From Christiangramia crocea (GTDB taxonomy: Bacteria; Bacteroidota; Bacteroidia; Flavobacteriales; Flavobacteriaceae), in the NCBI RefSeq assembly GCF_022410465.1, contig NZ_JAJSON010000004.1, positions 62,001 through 126,000 of the forward strand: a stretch of 64,000 bases of DNA, read 5' to 3'. Position 1 is the first letter of the stretch. The number at the start of each line of letters is the position of its first letter. The position numbers and the translations under genes were made by a program. Positions 57,441-64,000 of this stretch are shown in pieces. The notes under the pieces were generated by a model. The model made no database searches, was not told where the DNA came from, and worked only from the letters and a program-made list of their open reading frames with translations.

Positions 57441-58232
57441 CTATTTCTTAAGATGAATGGGTATTTCACATACCGGAATGGGGAGCATTTTGTGCCTGTT
57501 ACTGGAGTTCAGACGCTGGTAAATGTTAAAGACTTCTCTTTGTCTGCCTTCAAAATCCTCGGCCGATTTACCTTCCTCGGCATTTTTCATTGCCCATTCA
57601 AGTTCATCGTAAGAAGCTCCTAATTGGTCTTCATCACTTCTGCTATCCCCAAAAAGTCCATCAGTAGGAGATGCGTTCATAATTTCATCAATAATATTCA
57701 AATATTCGCCCAATTCATAAACGTCACTTTTCATAAGATCTGCAATAGGGCTCAGGTCAACTCCGCCATCTCCATATTTGGTATAGAAGCCTACTCCAAA
57801 ATCCTCAACTTTATTTCCTGTGCCTGCGACCAGGTATTTATGCAGCCCTGCAAAATAATAGAGTGTGGTCATTCTTAATCTGGCCCTGGAATTTGCGAGA
57901 GCGAGATCAAGCGATGTTGTTTCCCTGTCTTGAGGCATTATTTTTCTAAATTCTTCAAAAACCGGAGTAAGATTTACCTCCAGACTGCTCACATTCGCAA
58001 AATTGTGAGACAGTTCCTCAATATGCTTACGAGCCCTGCTTATCTGATTTTTGTGCTGGTGTATTGGCATTTCCAGACATAATGTGGGCAATCCCGTTTT
58101 TGCGCAAAGTGTTGATGTGACCGCAGAATCGATTCCGCCGCTTACCCCTATTACAAATCCATTCATATTGGCTTTGGTGGCATATTCTTTTAGCCAGTTA
58201 ATGATGTGGTCAGCTACTTTTTCGGTCTGCAT
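57441..58232 (-). CDS. nadE: NH3-dependent NAD+ synthetase
   Basis: Converts nicotinic acid adenine dinucleotide to NAD+ using ATP and ammonia. The 263-residue length is the short, glutaminase-free type. The PP-loop SGGIDSAV at 31-38 is intact, and GTGNKVEDFGVGFYTKYGDGGVDLSPIADL near 136-165 and GLFGDSRSDEDQLGASYDELE near 192-212 are conserved. It is divergent from gldB, and the two promoters overlap. Confidence 0.95.
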   Translation of the reverse strand: MQTEKVADHIINWLKEYATKANMNGFVIGVSGGIDSAVTSTLCAKTGLPTLCLEMPIHQHKNQISRARKHIEELSHNFANVSSLEVNLTPVFEEFRKIMPQDRETTSLDLALANSRARLRMTTLYYFAGLHKYLVAGTGNKVEDFGVGFYTKYGDGGVDLSPIADLMKSDVYELGEYLNIIDEIMNASPTDGLFGDSRSDEDQLGASYDELEWAMKNAEEGKSAEDFEGRQREVFNIYQRLNSSNRHKMLPIPVCEIPIHLKK

Positions 58233-58235
58233 AAT

Positions 58236-58268
58236 TTTGGGTGATTAAGTTTGTAAGTGATACCTTTG
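58236..58268 (+). promoter_or_regulatory. Promoter of gldB-gldC
   Basis: TTTG at 58236-58239 and TACCTTTG at 58261-58268 are 21 bases apart and match the Bacteroidota consensus well. The box is followed by CG. The leader would be about 65 bases. Confidence 0.6.
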
Positions 58269-58273
58269 CGCCA

Positions 58274-58281
58274 CAAATCTA
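58274..58281 (-). promoter_or_regulatory. Candidate -7 box for nadE
   Basis: On the minus strand the sequence is TAGATTTG, matching TAnnTTTG, 42 bases before the nadE ATG. It overlaps the start region of the opposing gldB promoter. The -33 TTG is not clear. Confidence 0.4.
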
Positions 58282-58338
58282 ACACTTAAACCCAATTTTT
58301 AAAAGGTGCCGGCGTTAAAGCCTTCATAATCCAAAGCT

Positions 58339-59298
58339 ATGCTGAAGAAAATCTGGTTTTTGATACTGATTATTGGTCTTTTTTCCTGCGATAGAGAATC
58401 GGACACCGAGGCGAAGATAGAAAAGGTGAATGCTGACTTTGAGCTGATAAGATTTGATGAGGAATTCGCTGAGGCCACCGAAGCAAGTCTACCTCAATTA
58501 AAGGCTAAATATCCCTATCTTTTCCCAGAGCAATATCCTGACAGTGTTTGGGTAAATAAACTCACCGATAGCATTCAGCAGGAGATAGAGACTGAGGTTG
58601 AGAATTCCTTCCCTGAACTTTCCCGGGAAACTGATGAATTACACAGCCTTTTTCAGCATGTAAAATATTATTTTCCTGATTTTCAGGTGCCCGATGTTAT
58701 CACGGTTACTTCAGAAGTAGATTATAAGAACAAGATTATTTATACTGGAGATTATCTTTTTGTGTCACTCGATACTTATCTTGGAGAGGATCATAAATTC
58801 TATATTGGTATCCAGGAATATCTGAAGAAGAATTTCAGAAAAGAACAGATTGTTGCCGATGCTGCTGCCGAGATTGCCGAAAATTATGTTCCTAAACCGG
58901 AGTCCAGAACCTTTCTTTCTCATATGCTTTACTATGGAAAGATTCTCTATCTGAAAGATCTTTTTATTCCGTTTAAAAGCGATGCTGAAAAAATCGGTTA
59001 TACTCAGGAAGAACTTGACTGGGCTGATGCTAATGAGGACCAGATATGGAGATATTTCATTGAAAATGAACTGATTTTTGATACAGATTCCCAGCTGTAC
59101 ACCAGATTTCTGTATCCTGCTCCTTTCTCAAAGTTTTATCTGCAGCTTGACGCTGAATCTCCTGCAAGGCTCGGCCAGTATATTGGGCGAAATATTATAA
59201 GGTCCTATATGGAAAAGAATGATGTTTCCATAAAGAAAATGCTGAACACTCCGGCCGAAGAAATTTTTAACAAAGCAAACTATAAACCTAAGAAATAA
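58339..59298 (+). CDS. gldB: Gliding motility lipoprotein GldB
   Basis: GldB is a membrane lipoprotein needed for gliding and for the stability of the type IX secretion machinery in flavobacteria. The 319 residues start with a lipoprotein signal (LIIGLFSC, Cys17 then DRE). The conserved core includes the stretch FELIRFDEEFAE near 35, VKYYFPDFQVPDVITVTSEVDY and GDYLFVSLDTYLGEDHKFY near 115-155, typical of GldB. The gldC ATG overlaps the stop (base 59298 shared). Confidence 0.93.
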   Translation: MLKKIWFLILIIGLFSCDRESDTEAKIEKVNADFELIRFDEEFAEATEASLPQLKAKYPYLFPEQYPDSVWVNKLTDSIQQEIETEVENSFPELSRETDELHSLFQHVKYYFPDFQVPDVITVTSEVDYKNKIIYTGDYLFVSLDTYLGEDHKFYIGIQEYLKKNFRKEQIVADAAAEIAENYVPKPESRTFLSHMLYYGKILYLKDLFIPFKSDAEKIGYTQEELDWADANEDQIWRYFIENELIFDTDSQLYTRFLYPAPFSKFYLQLDAESPARLGQYIGRNIIRSYMEKNDVSIKKMLNTPAEEIFNKANYKPKK

Positions 59299-59636
59299 TG
59301 TCTCAATACAAGAAGTCTGAAATAAATATAGAAGTGGTTACTGATGAGAATCACGTTCCTGAAAATATTACCTGGAGTGCAGAAGATGGAAATGTTTATA
59401 AGGAAGATGCGAAGGCTTTAATGCTTTCGGTATGGGATAGCAAAGACCAGGAAACACTCCGTATAGACCTTTGGACTAAAGAAATGCCAGTTGATGAGAT
59501 GAAGAAATTCTTTCATCAAACGCTTGTTTCAATGAGCGATACATACTTTCGTGCGACCCAGGATGATAAAATGCGCGATACAATGAAGGATTTCTGTGAT
59601 TATTTTGCCGAAAAGACCGAAATCAAAAAGCAATAA
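59298..59636 (+). CDS. gldC: Gliding motility protein GldC
   Basis: GldC is a small cytoplasmic protein found next to gldB in flavobacteria and affecting gliding efficiency. The 112 residues begin SQYKKSEINIEVVTDENHVPENITW, the typical N-terminus, with the middle LMLSVWDSKDQETLRIDLWTKEMPVDEMK and ending FCDYFAEKTEIKKQ. It shares one base with gldB and is immediately followed by the next gene, so the three likely form an operon. Confidence 0.93.
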   Translation: MSQYKKSEINIEVVTDENHVPENITWSAEDGNVYKEDAKALMLSVWDSKDQETLRIDLWTKEMPVDEMKKFFHQTLVSMSDTYFRATQDDKMRDTMKDFCDYFAEKTEIKKQ

Positions 59637-60005
59637 TTGGAGAAACTTATTTTTGTATATAATGCAGATTCGGGTAAGCTGAATAATTTATTGGGGTCTC
59701 TTCATAAGACTGTAAAGCCATCCAGCTATTCCTGTAAATTATGCCGGCTTACCTATGGTGTTTTTGATGAAAAAAGAAGCTGGAAAAAATTCAGGGAAAG
59801 TCTGGAACTGGAAACCGAATTTTTTCATAAAAATGAGTTTCAAAAACTCTATGCCTCAAAATTTGGGTATAAGTTTGAATTTCCTTTGATCCTTATTCAG
59901 AATAGCAGAGGCCTGGAAATTTTCCTTTCAAAAGATGAATTTTCCGGAATTGATTCTCTGGAAGAATTAATGGAAGTGATCAGCGATAGACTAAAGACTG
60001 CTTAA
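59637..60005 (+). CDS. Small CxxC protein downstream of gldC
   Basis: 122 residues from a TTG that directly follows the gldC stop; no other in-frame start is near. N-terminus MEKLIFVYNADSGKLNNLLGS, then a CKLC motif (SCKLCRLTYG near 32-41), then a Lys/Phe-rich helical part. The beta-strand, CxxC and following helix recall a thioredoxin-like fold, but this is weak. No function assigned. Its end overlaps the end of convergent engB by four bases. Confidence 0.6.
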   Translation: MEKLIFVYNADSGKLNNLLGSLHKTVKPSSYSCKLCRLTYGVFDEKRSWKKFRESLELETEFFHKNEFQKLYASKFGYKFEFPLILIQNSRGLEIFLSKDEFSGIDSLEELMEVISDRLKTA

Positions 60006-60607
60006 GAAGTTCTAAGTTGCTGGTTGATATTTTCAATATAGTCCAGAACTTCATCTTTTCCTGTGCCCGTAGCCGCTGAAGAGATAAAGTATTCAGGCAT
60101 TTCCTCCCAGAACTCAAGCATTTCAGTTTTGTAATTTTCTATATTCTTTTGAAGAGCCTTTGGCTTAAGTTTATCGGCCTTGGTGAAAATGATGCTGAAG
60201 GGAATGGCATGCTCTCCAAGCCATTGCATGAATTCCATATCTATGGCCTGGGGTTTATGCCGCGAATCTATCAGTACAAAAGCACAAACCATCTGAGTCC
60301 GCTTTTCGAAATAGGTGGTGATGAATTTTTGAAATACCTTTTTGGTCGATTTTGAGACCTGGGCATATCCGTATCCGGGAAGATCTACCAGATGCCAGTT
60401 CTTATTGATCAGGAAATGGTTAATTAACTGCGTCTTTCCTGGTTTCGCAGAAGTCTTTGCAAGTGCCTTTCTGCCTGTGAGCATATTGATAAGGGAAGAT
60501 TTTCCCACATTGCTACGGCCAATAAATGCATATTCCGGTAAAGCGCTATTGGGGCACAGATCAACCTTGGAGTTGCTCACTACAAATTCAGCCGACTTGA
60601 TCTTCAT
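60002..60607 (-). CDS. engB: Ribosome biogenesis GTPase YsxC/EngB
   Basis: A TrmE-Era-EngA-EngB-type GTPase needed for 50S assembly in many bacteria. With the ATG at 60607 the protein has 201 residues (MKIKSAEFVVSNSKVD...), the usual length; a longer frame reading adds 31 unrelated residues and overlaps the hydrolase gene. G1 loop GRSNVGKSS at 30-38, G3 DLPGYG at 75-80, and TKADK near 143 are visible. It lies 11 bases after the hydrolase gene. Confidence 0.95.
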   Translation of the reverse strand: MKIKSAEFVVSNSKVDLCPNSALPEYAFIGRSNVGKSSLINMLTGRKALAKTSAKPGKTQLINHFLINKNWHLVDLPGYGYAQVSKSTKKVFQKFITTYFEKRTQMVCAFVLIDSRHKPQAIDMEFMQWLGEHAIPFSIIFTKADKLKPKALQKNIENYKTEMLEFWEEMPEYFISSAATGTGKDEVLDYIENINQQLRTS

Positions 60608-60618
60608 AGGATCTGTTT

Positions 60619-61383
60619 TTATATATTTCGCTCGTTGAGCCATTCGTGAAGAAGTTCGTTGAACTCTTCCGGATGTTCCATCATGGCTGCATGGCCGCAT
60701 TTATCTATCCAGTAAAGGTCGGCATTGGGTAAAAGTCGCTTAAAATCTTCAGCTACTTCGGGGGGTGTTACATTGTCGTTCTTTCCCCAGATGATGCAGG
60801 TTGGCGTTTGCATCTTTGGAAGATCTTTAGCCATATTATGACGAATCGCACTTTTAGCGATGGCCAGTGTTTTTACCAGTTTATTACGGTCACTCACCGT
60901 TTCGTAAACTTCATCTACGATCTCCTTGGTGGCTACCGCAGGATCATAAAAAACTGCTTCAGCTTTCTTCTTGATGAAATCATAATCACCACGTCTCGGG
61001 TAGCTTTCGCCCATAGCATTTTCATAAAGGCCTGAACTTCCTGTAATAACAAGGCCTTTCACAACCTCGGGAAACATTTTGGTAGCCAGGAGGGCAATAT
61101 GTCCTCCCAGGGAATTCCCCAGAAGTATCACATTCTCATACCCTTTAAAATCAATGAATTCTTTGAGATATCTGGCAAAAGTACCTACACTGGTTTTTAG
61201 AAGTGACATGGAGTATAATGGAAGTTCCGGAATAAGCACTTTGTAGCCTTTTTCCGGAAAATAATTAATCACGCCGTCAAAATTACTGAGGCCTCCCATA
61301 AGTCCATGCAGGATAACAATTGGAGTTCCTTCCCCTTTTTCAAGATATGTGAATTTTCCCTCTTGCCTTAAGTGATCTTTCAT
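60619..61383 (-). CDS. Alpha/beta hydrolase
   Basis: A 254-residue serine hydrolase with the fold's landmarks: oxyanion loop ILHGLMGG near 24-31, nucleophile elbow GNSLGG with Ser91, Asp203 in GKNDNVTPPEV and His231 in CGHAAMMEHPEEF, forming the Ser-Asp-His triad. The short cap and cytosolic lack of signal suggest a small ester or carbon-carbon hydrolase; the substrate is unknown. It shares an operon with engB, and this pair next to mraZ is common in Bacteroidota to my knowledge. Confidence 0.88.
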   Translation of the reverse strand: MKDHLRQEGKFTYLEKGEGTPIVILHGLMGGLSNFDGVINYFPEKGYKVLIPELPLYSMSLLKTSVGTFARYLKEFIDFKGYENVILLGNSLGGHIALLATKMFPEVVKGLVITGSSGLYENAMGESYPRRGDYDFIKKKAEAVFYDPAVATKEIVDEVYETVSDRNKLVKTLAIAKSAIRHNMAKDLPKMQTPTCIIWGKNDNVTPPEVAEDFKRLLPNADLYWIDKCGHAAMMEHPEEFNELLHEWLNERNI

Positions 61384-61408
61384 TAATAGCCTTTGCGGTT
61401 AGCAATCG

Positions 61409-61416
61409 CAAATATA
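61409..61416 (-). promoter_or_regulatory. Candidate -7 box of the hydrolase-engB operon
   Basis: On the minus strand the sequence is TATATTTG followed by CG, matching TAnnTTTG, 26 bases before the hydrolase ATG. A TTG at the right distance was not found. Confidence 0.4.
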
Positions 61417-61589
61417 GCGATTTCGATACAAGTATAATCATTTTTGAGCAACTGCAAAGGCTTTTCTATGAAGTGGAAAATTTGGTTTTAAAATGTTTTC
61501 TGTCGATTATTTTCCACATTTCACCACTGAATTTCAAAATACTGAATCCTAAGTGGATAGGGCTATTTCAAAGGTTTTCAAATACATAC

Positions 61590-61677
61590 AGTGGCAAAAC
61601 TTATCAACATTGTGGGAAAAAGTGGTAAATTGTGGTAATATTTTCAATATATTTGGCTCTATAAAGTTATATAGTGG
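61590..61677 (+). promoter_or_regulatory. MraZ operator (GTGG boxes) upstream of mraZ
   Basis: GTGGGAAAAA, GTGGTAAATT and GTGGTAATAT begin at 61611, 61621 and 61631, a strict 10-base spacing. A further GTGGCA begins 21 bases earlier at 61590, and one more at 61674 coincides with the GTG start codon of mraZ. MraZ binds direct repeats of GTGG/TGGGN type with one helical turn between them in other bacteria and represses its own operon. The boxes overlap the likely promoter (TATATTTG at 61648-61655). Confidence 0.72.
61629..61655 (+). promoter_or_regulatory. Candidate promoter of mraZ/dcw cluster
   Basis: TTG at 61629-61631 and TATATTTG at 61648-61655 are 16 bases apart. The -7 box is a full match; the spacer is slightly short. 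The predicted leader is only about 12 bases before the GTG start. The upstream element lies inside the third MraZ box. Confidence 0.5.
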
Positions 61678-62141
61678 TAAACCTCATAGGAACATACGAA
61701 TGCAAAGTCGATGCGAAGGGCCGGTTAATGGTGCCTTCAGCGTTGAAGAAGCAACTGGCTCCTATGTTGCAGGAAGGCTTCGTGATAAAACGTGCAGTTT
61801 TTCAGGATTGCCTGGAGCTTTACCCGATGAGCGAATGGAATGTTCTTATGAACAAAATGAACGGGCTTAACAGGTTCAGAAAAAAGAACAACGATTTTAT
61901 AAGAAGGTTTACTGCCGGGGTGAAGATGGTGGAGGTCGATTCTAACGGCAGGCTGCTCATTCCAAAAGATCTTACTGCCTTCGCTGGAATAGAGAAAGAG
62001 ATTGTGCTTTCTTCGGCGATAAATATTATTGAGATCTGGGATAAAGATAAATATGAGAACACCATCGAAGCTTCTTCGGGAGATTTTGCTGACCTGGCAG
62101 AAGAGGTGATGGGAAATGACGAAATGGATGGAATATCATAA
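61674..62141 (+). CDS. mraZ: Transcriptional regulator MraZ
   Basis: MraZ is a double SpoVT/AbrB-like DNA-binding protein that controls the dcw cluster. The 155 residues start from GTG (no ATG upstream in frame), giving MVNLIGTYECKVDAKGRLMV; the two AbrB-like halves carry the DxxGR motif as DAKGR near 14 and DSNGR near 85. It forms a ring in known homologues. The 3' end overlaps rsmH. The start codon is itself part of a GTGG box, so MraZ may block its own initiation region (inference). Confidence 0.95.
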   Translation: MVNLIGTYECKVDAKGRLMVPSALKKQLAPMLQEGFVIKRAVFQDCLELYPMSEWNVLMNKMNGLNRFRKKNNDFIRRFTAGVKMVEVDSNGRLLIPKDLTAFAGIEKEIVLSSAINIIEIWDKDKYENTIEASSGDFADLAEEVMGNDEMDGIS

Positions 62142-63024
62142 CCCTGTTCTGTTAAAAGAATCGGTTGATGGTCTAGATGTAAAACCTGACGGAATTTATG
62201 TGGATGTCACTTTTGGAGGTGGTGGTCACTCCAGGGAAATATTGAAAAGACTTGGGCCTGACGGAAAACTTTTTGCTTTTGACCAGGATAAGGATGCTCT
62301 TGAAAATAAGATTGACGATAAGCGTTTTACTCTTATCAATGAAAACTTCAGGTTTGTTAAGCGCTTTCTGAGATTTTATGGGGTGAAGCAGGTGGATGGG
62401 ATTCTTGGAGATTTTGGGGTTTCATCTCATCAGTTCAATGAAGCGGAAAGAGGTTTCTCTACAAGGTTTGATGCGAAACTTGATATGAGGATGAATCAGG
62501 GAAGTGGTCTCAGCGCATATGAGGTGATCAATGAATATGACGAAGAGCGGTTAAAGAAACTGTTTTATGAGTATGCAGATCTTAAGAACGCGCCCAAACT
62601 GGCAAGGACGATAGTCACAGAGAGGAAAAATAATCCGATCGAAACCAGTGAGCAGCTCAACGATCTTTTGAAGCCACTGCTTTTTAAAGGTAAAGAAAAT
62701 AAGATCCTGGCCCAGATCTATCAGGCAATAAGGATAGAGGTAAACCAGGAAATAGAAGTTCTTAAAGAGTTTTTGATGCAAACCGAAGAGATTTTGAAGC
62801 CGGGAGGAAGATTAAGTCTTATTTCATACCACTCCCTTGAGGATCGACTGGTGAAAAGATATATAAGGAGCGGTTTGTTTGAAGGTGAGCCGGAAAAGGA
62901 TATGTATGGAAATGTTTCGGTTCCTTTTAAGAAAGTGGGAGGTCTGGTAGTTCCCACTAAAGAAGAGATTGAGAAAAACAACAGAGCTAGAAGCGCAAAA
63001 TTAAGAATAGCCAAAAAGCTATAG
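62128..63024 (+). CDS. rsmH: 16S rRNA m4C1402 methyltransferase RsmH
   Basis: RsmH (MraW) methylates N4 of C1402 in the decoding centre. I use the ATG at 62128 (298 residues, MEYHNPVLLKESVDGL); an in-frame ATG four codons earlier is possible. The SAM-binding GGGGHSREIL is near 30-40, the DFGVSSHQFNEAERGFSTRFDAKLDMRMNQ core near 94-124, and the C-terminal LSLISYHSLEDRLVKRY near 230. The overlap with mraZ (14 bases) links their translation. Confidence 0.95.
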   Translation: MEYHNPVLLKESVDGLDVKPDGIYVDVTFGGGGHSREILKRLGPDGKLFAFDQDKDALENKIDDKRFTLINENFRFVKRFLRFYGVKQVDGILGDFGVSSHQFNEAERGFSTRFDAKLDMRMNQGSGLSAYEVINEYDEERLKKLFYEYADLKNAPKLARTIVTERKNNPIETSEQLNDLLKPLLFKGKENKILAQIYQAIRIEVNQEIEVLKEFLMQTEEILKPGGRLSLISYHSLEDRLVKRYIRSGLFEGEPEKDMYGNVSVPFKKVGGLVVPTKEEIEKNNRARSAKLRIAKKL

Positions 63025-63030
63025 AAATTC

Positions 63031-63348
63031 ATGAAGAAGGGGTTTTATAACATATTGAAGGCGAATTTTCTGATAAGTGAAGATGCTTATAAAAACTGGC
63101 GATTTATAGTTTTTTGTACGGTACTGGCCATTATTATGATCGCCAGTTCTCACAGTGCAGAGAAGAAAGTACATCAAATTGCAAGGTTGAATGATGAGGT
63201 TAGGGAGTTGCGAAGCGAATTCGTGGAGCGGCGTTCAGATCTCATGAAGATAAAGATGGAGTCTACCATTACTCAAAAGATGGTAGAAAAAGGGATAGGG
63301 CCTTCAGACACCCCGCCCAATAAGATAAGAGTGATAATAAAAGACTAA
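63031..63348 (+). CDS. ftsL: FtsL-like cell division protein
   Basis: 105 residues with a single transmembrane helix at about 24-40 after a short cytosolic start, then a leucine/charge-rich coiled-coil (IARLNDEVRELRSEFVERRSDLMKIKMEST), the layout of the divisome protein FtsL. Sequence identity across phyla is low for FtsL, so the call rests on topology and on place between rsmH and ftsI. It is six bases after rsmH. Confidence 0.85.
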   Translation: MKKGFYNILKANFLISEDAYKNWRFIVFCTVLAIIMIASSHSAEKKVHQIARLNDEVRELRSEFVERRSDLMKIKMESTITQKMVEKGIGPSDTPPNKIRVIIKD

Positions 63349-63354
63349 CCTGAA

Positions 63355-64000
63355 ATGGCGACAACCGAAAAAAGCATCCTGAATCGAATGTATTTGGTGG
63401 CTGCCTGTCTCTTTTTATTCGCGGTAGCTGTGGGAGTCAAATTGGTCAATATTCAGTTTGTTCATGGTGACTACTATAAGGAGCTTGCCGAGGAACGAAC
63501 CTTCAAGAATTTTAAAATCCCCGCCAACCGAGGTAATCTGTATGATATAAACGGGAATCTTCTGGCTACTTCTGTGCCTAAATATGATATCCGTTTTGAT
63601 GCGGTCACAGTTTCTGATAAAAACTTCGAAGAGAACATAGGTCCGCTTTCAGAAAAGCTGGCAAAAATGCTGGGAAATTCTTCTTCATATTATTCCCAAA
63701 AATTAAGAGCAGCAAGGGCTAATAATCAACGGTATGTTTTAATCGCCCGTAATCTTGGGTATTCAGACTATATGAAGATCAGGCAGTTTCCAATGTTCAA
63801 TCTTGGACCTTATAAAGGAGGCATGATCACCGAACAAAGTACAGTTCGGGAACATCCGCTGGGTAAGATGGGAGAAAGAACGGTTGGTTACGAAAGAAGG
63901 GATGAGAATGGATATTTTACCAGAGTTGGTCTGGAAGGTGCTTTTAGTAACTATCTGCGCGGAACAGACGGAAGAAGGTTAAAACAAAAGATTGCCAAAG
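63355..64000 (+). CDS. ftsI: Penicillin-binding protein (FtsI-type transpeptidase), 5' part
   Basis: The septal peptidoglycan transpeptidase, cut off by the window end (215 codons seen). A cytosolic start of about 11 residues, a transmembrane helix at about 13-31 and the dimerisation domain with ANRGNLYDINGNLLATSVPKYDI near 59-81 (the RGxIxDRNG-type motif) identify it as a class B penicillin-binding protein. The active-site serine lies beyond the window. The GERTVGYERRDENGYFTRVGLEGAFSNYLRG stretch near 176-206 is typical. It is six bases after ftsL. Confidence 0.93.
   Translation, partial: MATTEKSILNRMYLVAACLFLFAVAVGVKLVNIQFVHGDYYKELAEERTFKNFKIPANRGNLYDINGNLLATSVPKYDIRFDAVTVSDKNFEENIGPLSEKLAKMLGNSSSYYSQKLRAARANNQRYVLIARNLGYSDYMKIRQFPMFNLGPYKGGMITEQSTVREHPLGKMGERTVGYERRDENGYFTRVGLEGAFSNYLRGTDGRRLKQKIAK

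Overview
The window looks like a chromosomal segment of a marine-type member of the Flavobacteriaceae (Bacteroidota), close in flavour to Gramella/Christiangramia. The evidence is two SusC/SusD outer-membrane uptake loci, the gliding genes gldB-gldC, lipoproteins with acidic residues straight after the lipobox cysteine, an AT-rich genome, and promoters of the Bacteroidota type (TTTG, a spacer of about 19 bases, then TAnnTTTG) rather than -35/-10 boxes. No tRNA, rRNA, CRISPR array, insertion sequence or prophage was seen.

Layout. 1-1162: end of a rhomboid protease gene, convergent with rlmB. 1193-12779 (minus strand): two paralogous SusC-SusD-lipoprotein operons in tandem, each closed by a strong terminator. 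13128-30495 (plus strand): one uninterrupted str-S10-spc-alpha supercluster of 32 genes, from rpsL through fusA, secY, infA, rpmJ and rpoA to rplQ, with tuf missing and several hairpins in the few wider gaps. 30543-37317: central metabolism as single genes (carA, a secreted barrel-like protein, eno, a GT5 glycogen/starch synthase, gltA), each usually with its own terminator. 37343-40681: an arginine-deiminase-like enzyme, the citrulline hydrolase ctlX, and an opposing BCCT transporter. 40706-51117: an SDR/DUF2867 protein, small unknown genes, argS, a large unknown protein, ffh, folD, a DUF1232 protein, an AI-2E-type permease and a VOC protein. 51235-54625: rluF, then a sigma factor / putative anti-sigma / barrel protein operon. 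54735-57324: dnaG and a LuxR-type response regulator. 57441-60005: nadE, divergent from gldB-gldC and a small CxxC protein. 60002-61383: engB and an alpha/beta hydrolase. 61590-64000: the start of the dcw cell-division cluster (mraZ, rsmH, ftsL, ftsI).

How it fits together. Most of the window is core housekeeping: ribosome and transcription machinery, protein export (secY, ffh), replication (dnaG), one-carbon and NAD metabolism, and cell division. The accessory part is the nutrient-uptake pair at the left and the arginine/citrulline pair in the middle.

The most noteworthy observations are: a DnaG primase whose four zinc ligands are all replaced; a NarL-like response regulator with Glu at the phospho-acceptor position; a clean MraZ operator made of GTGG boxes at 10-base spacing in front of mraZ; a dispersed-type palindromic repeat enclosed by a terminator-like stem after folD; unexplained structured leaders inside the ribosomal supercluster; and a 597-residue conserved-looking protein with no clear function. 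I found no evidence for a wholly new multi-gene system; the candidates for new biology are single-gene or RNA-level.
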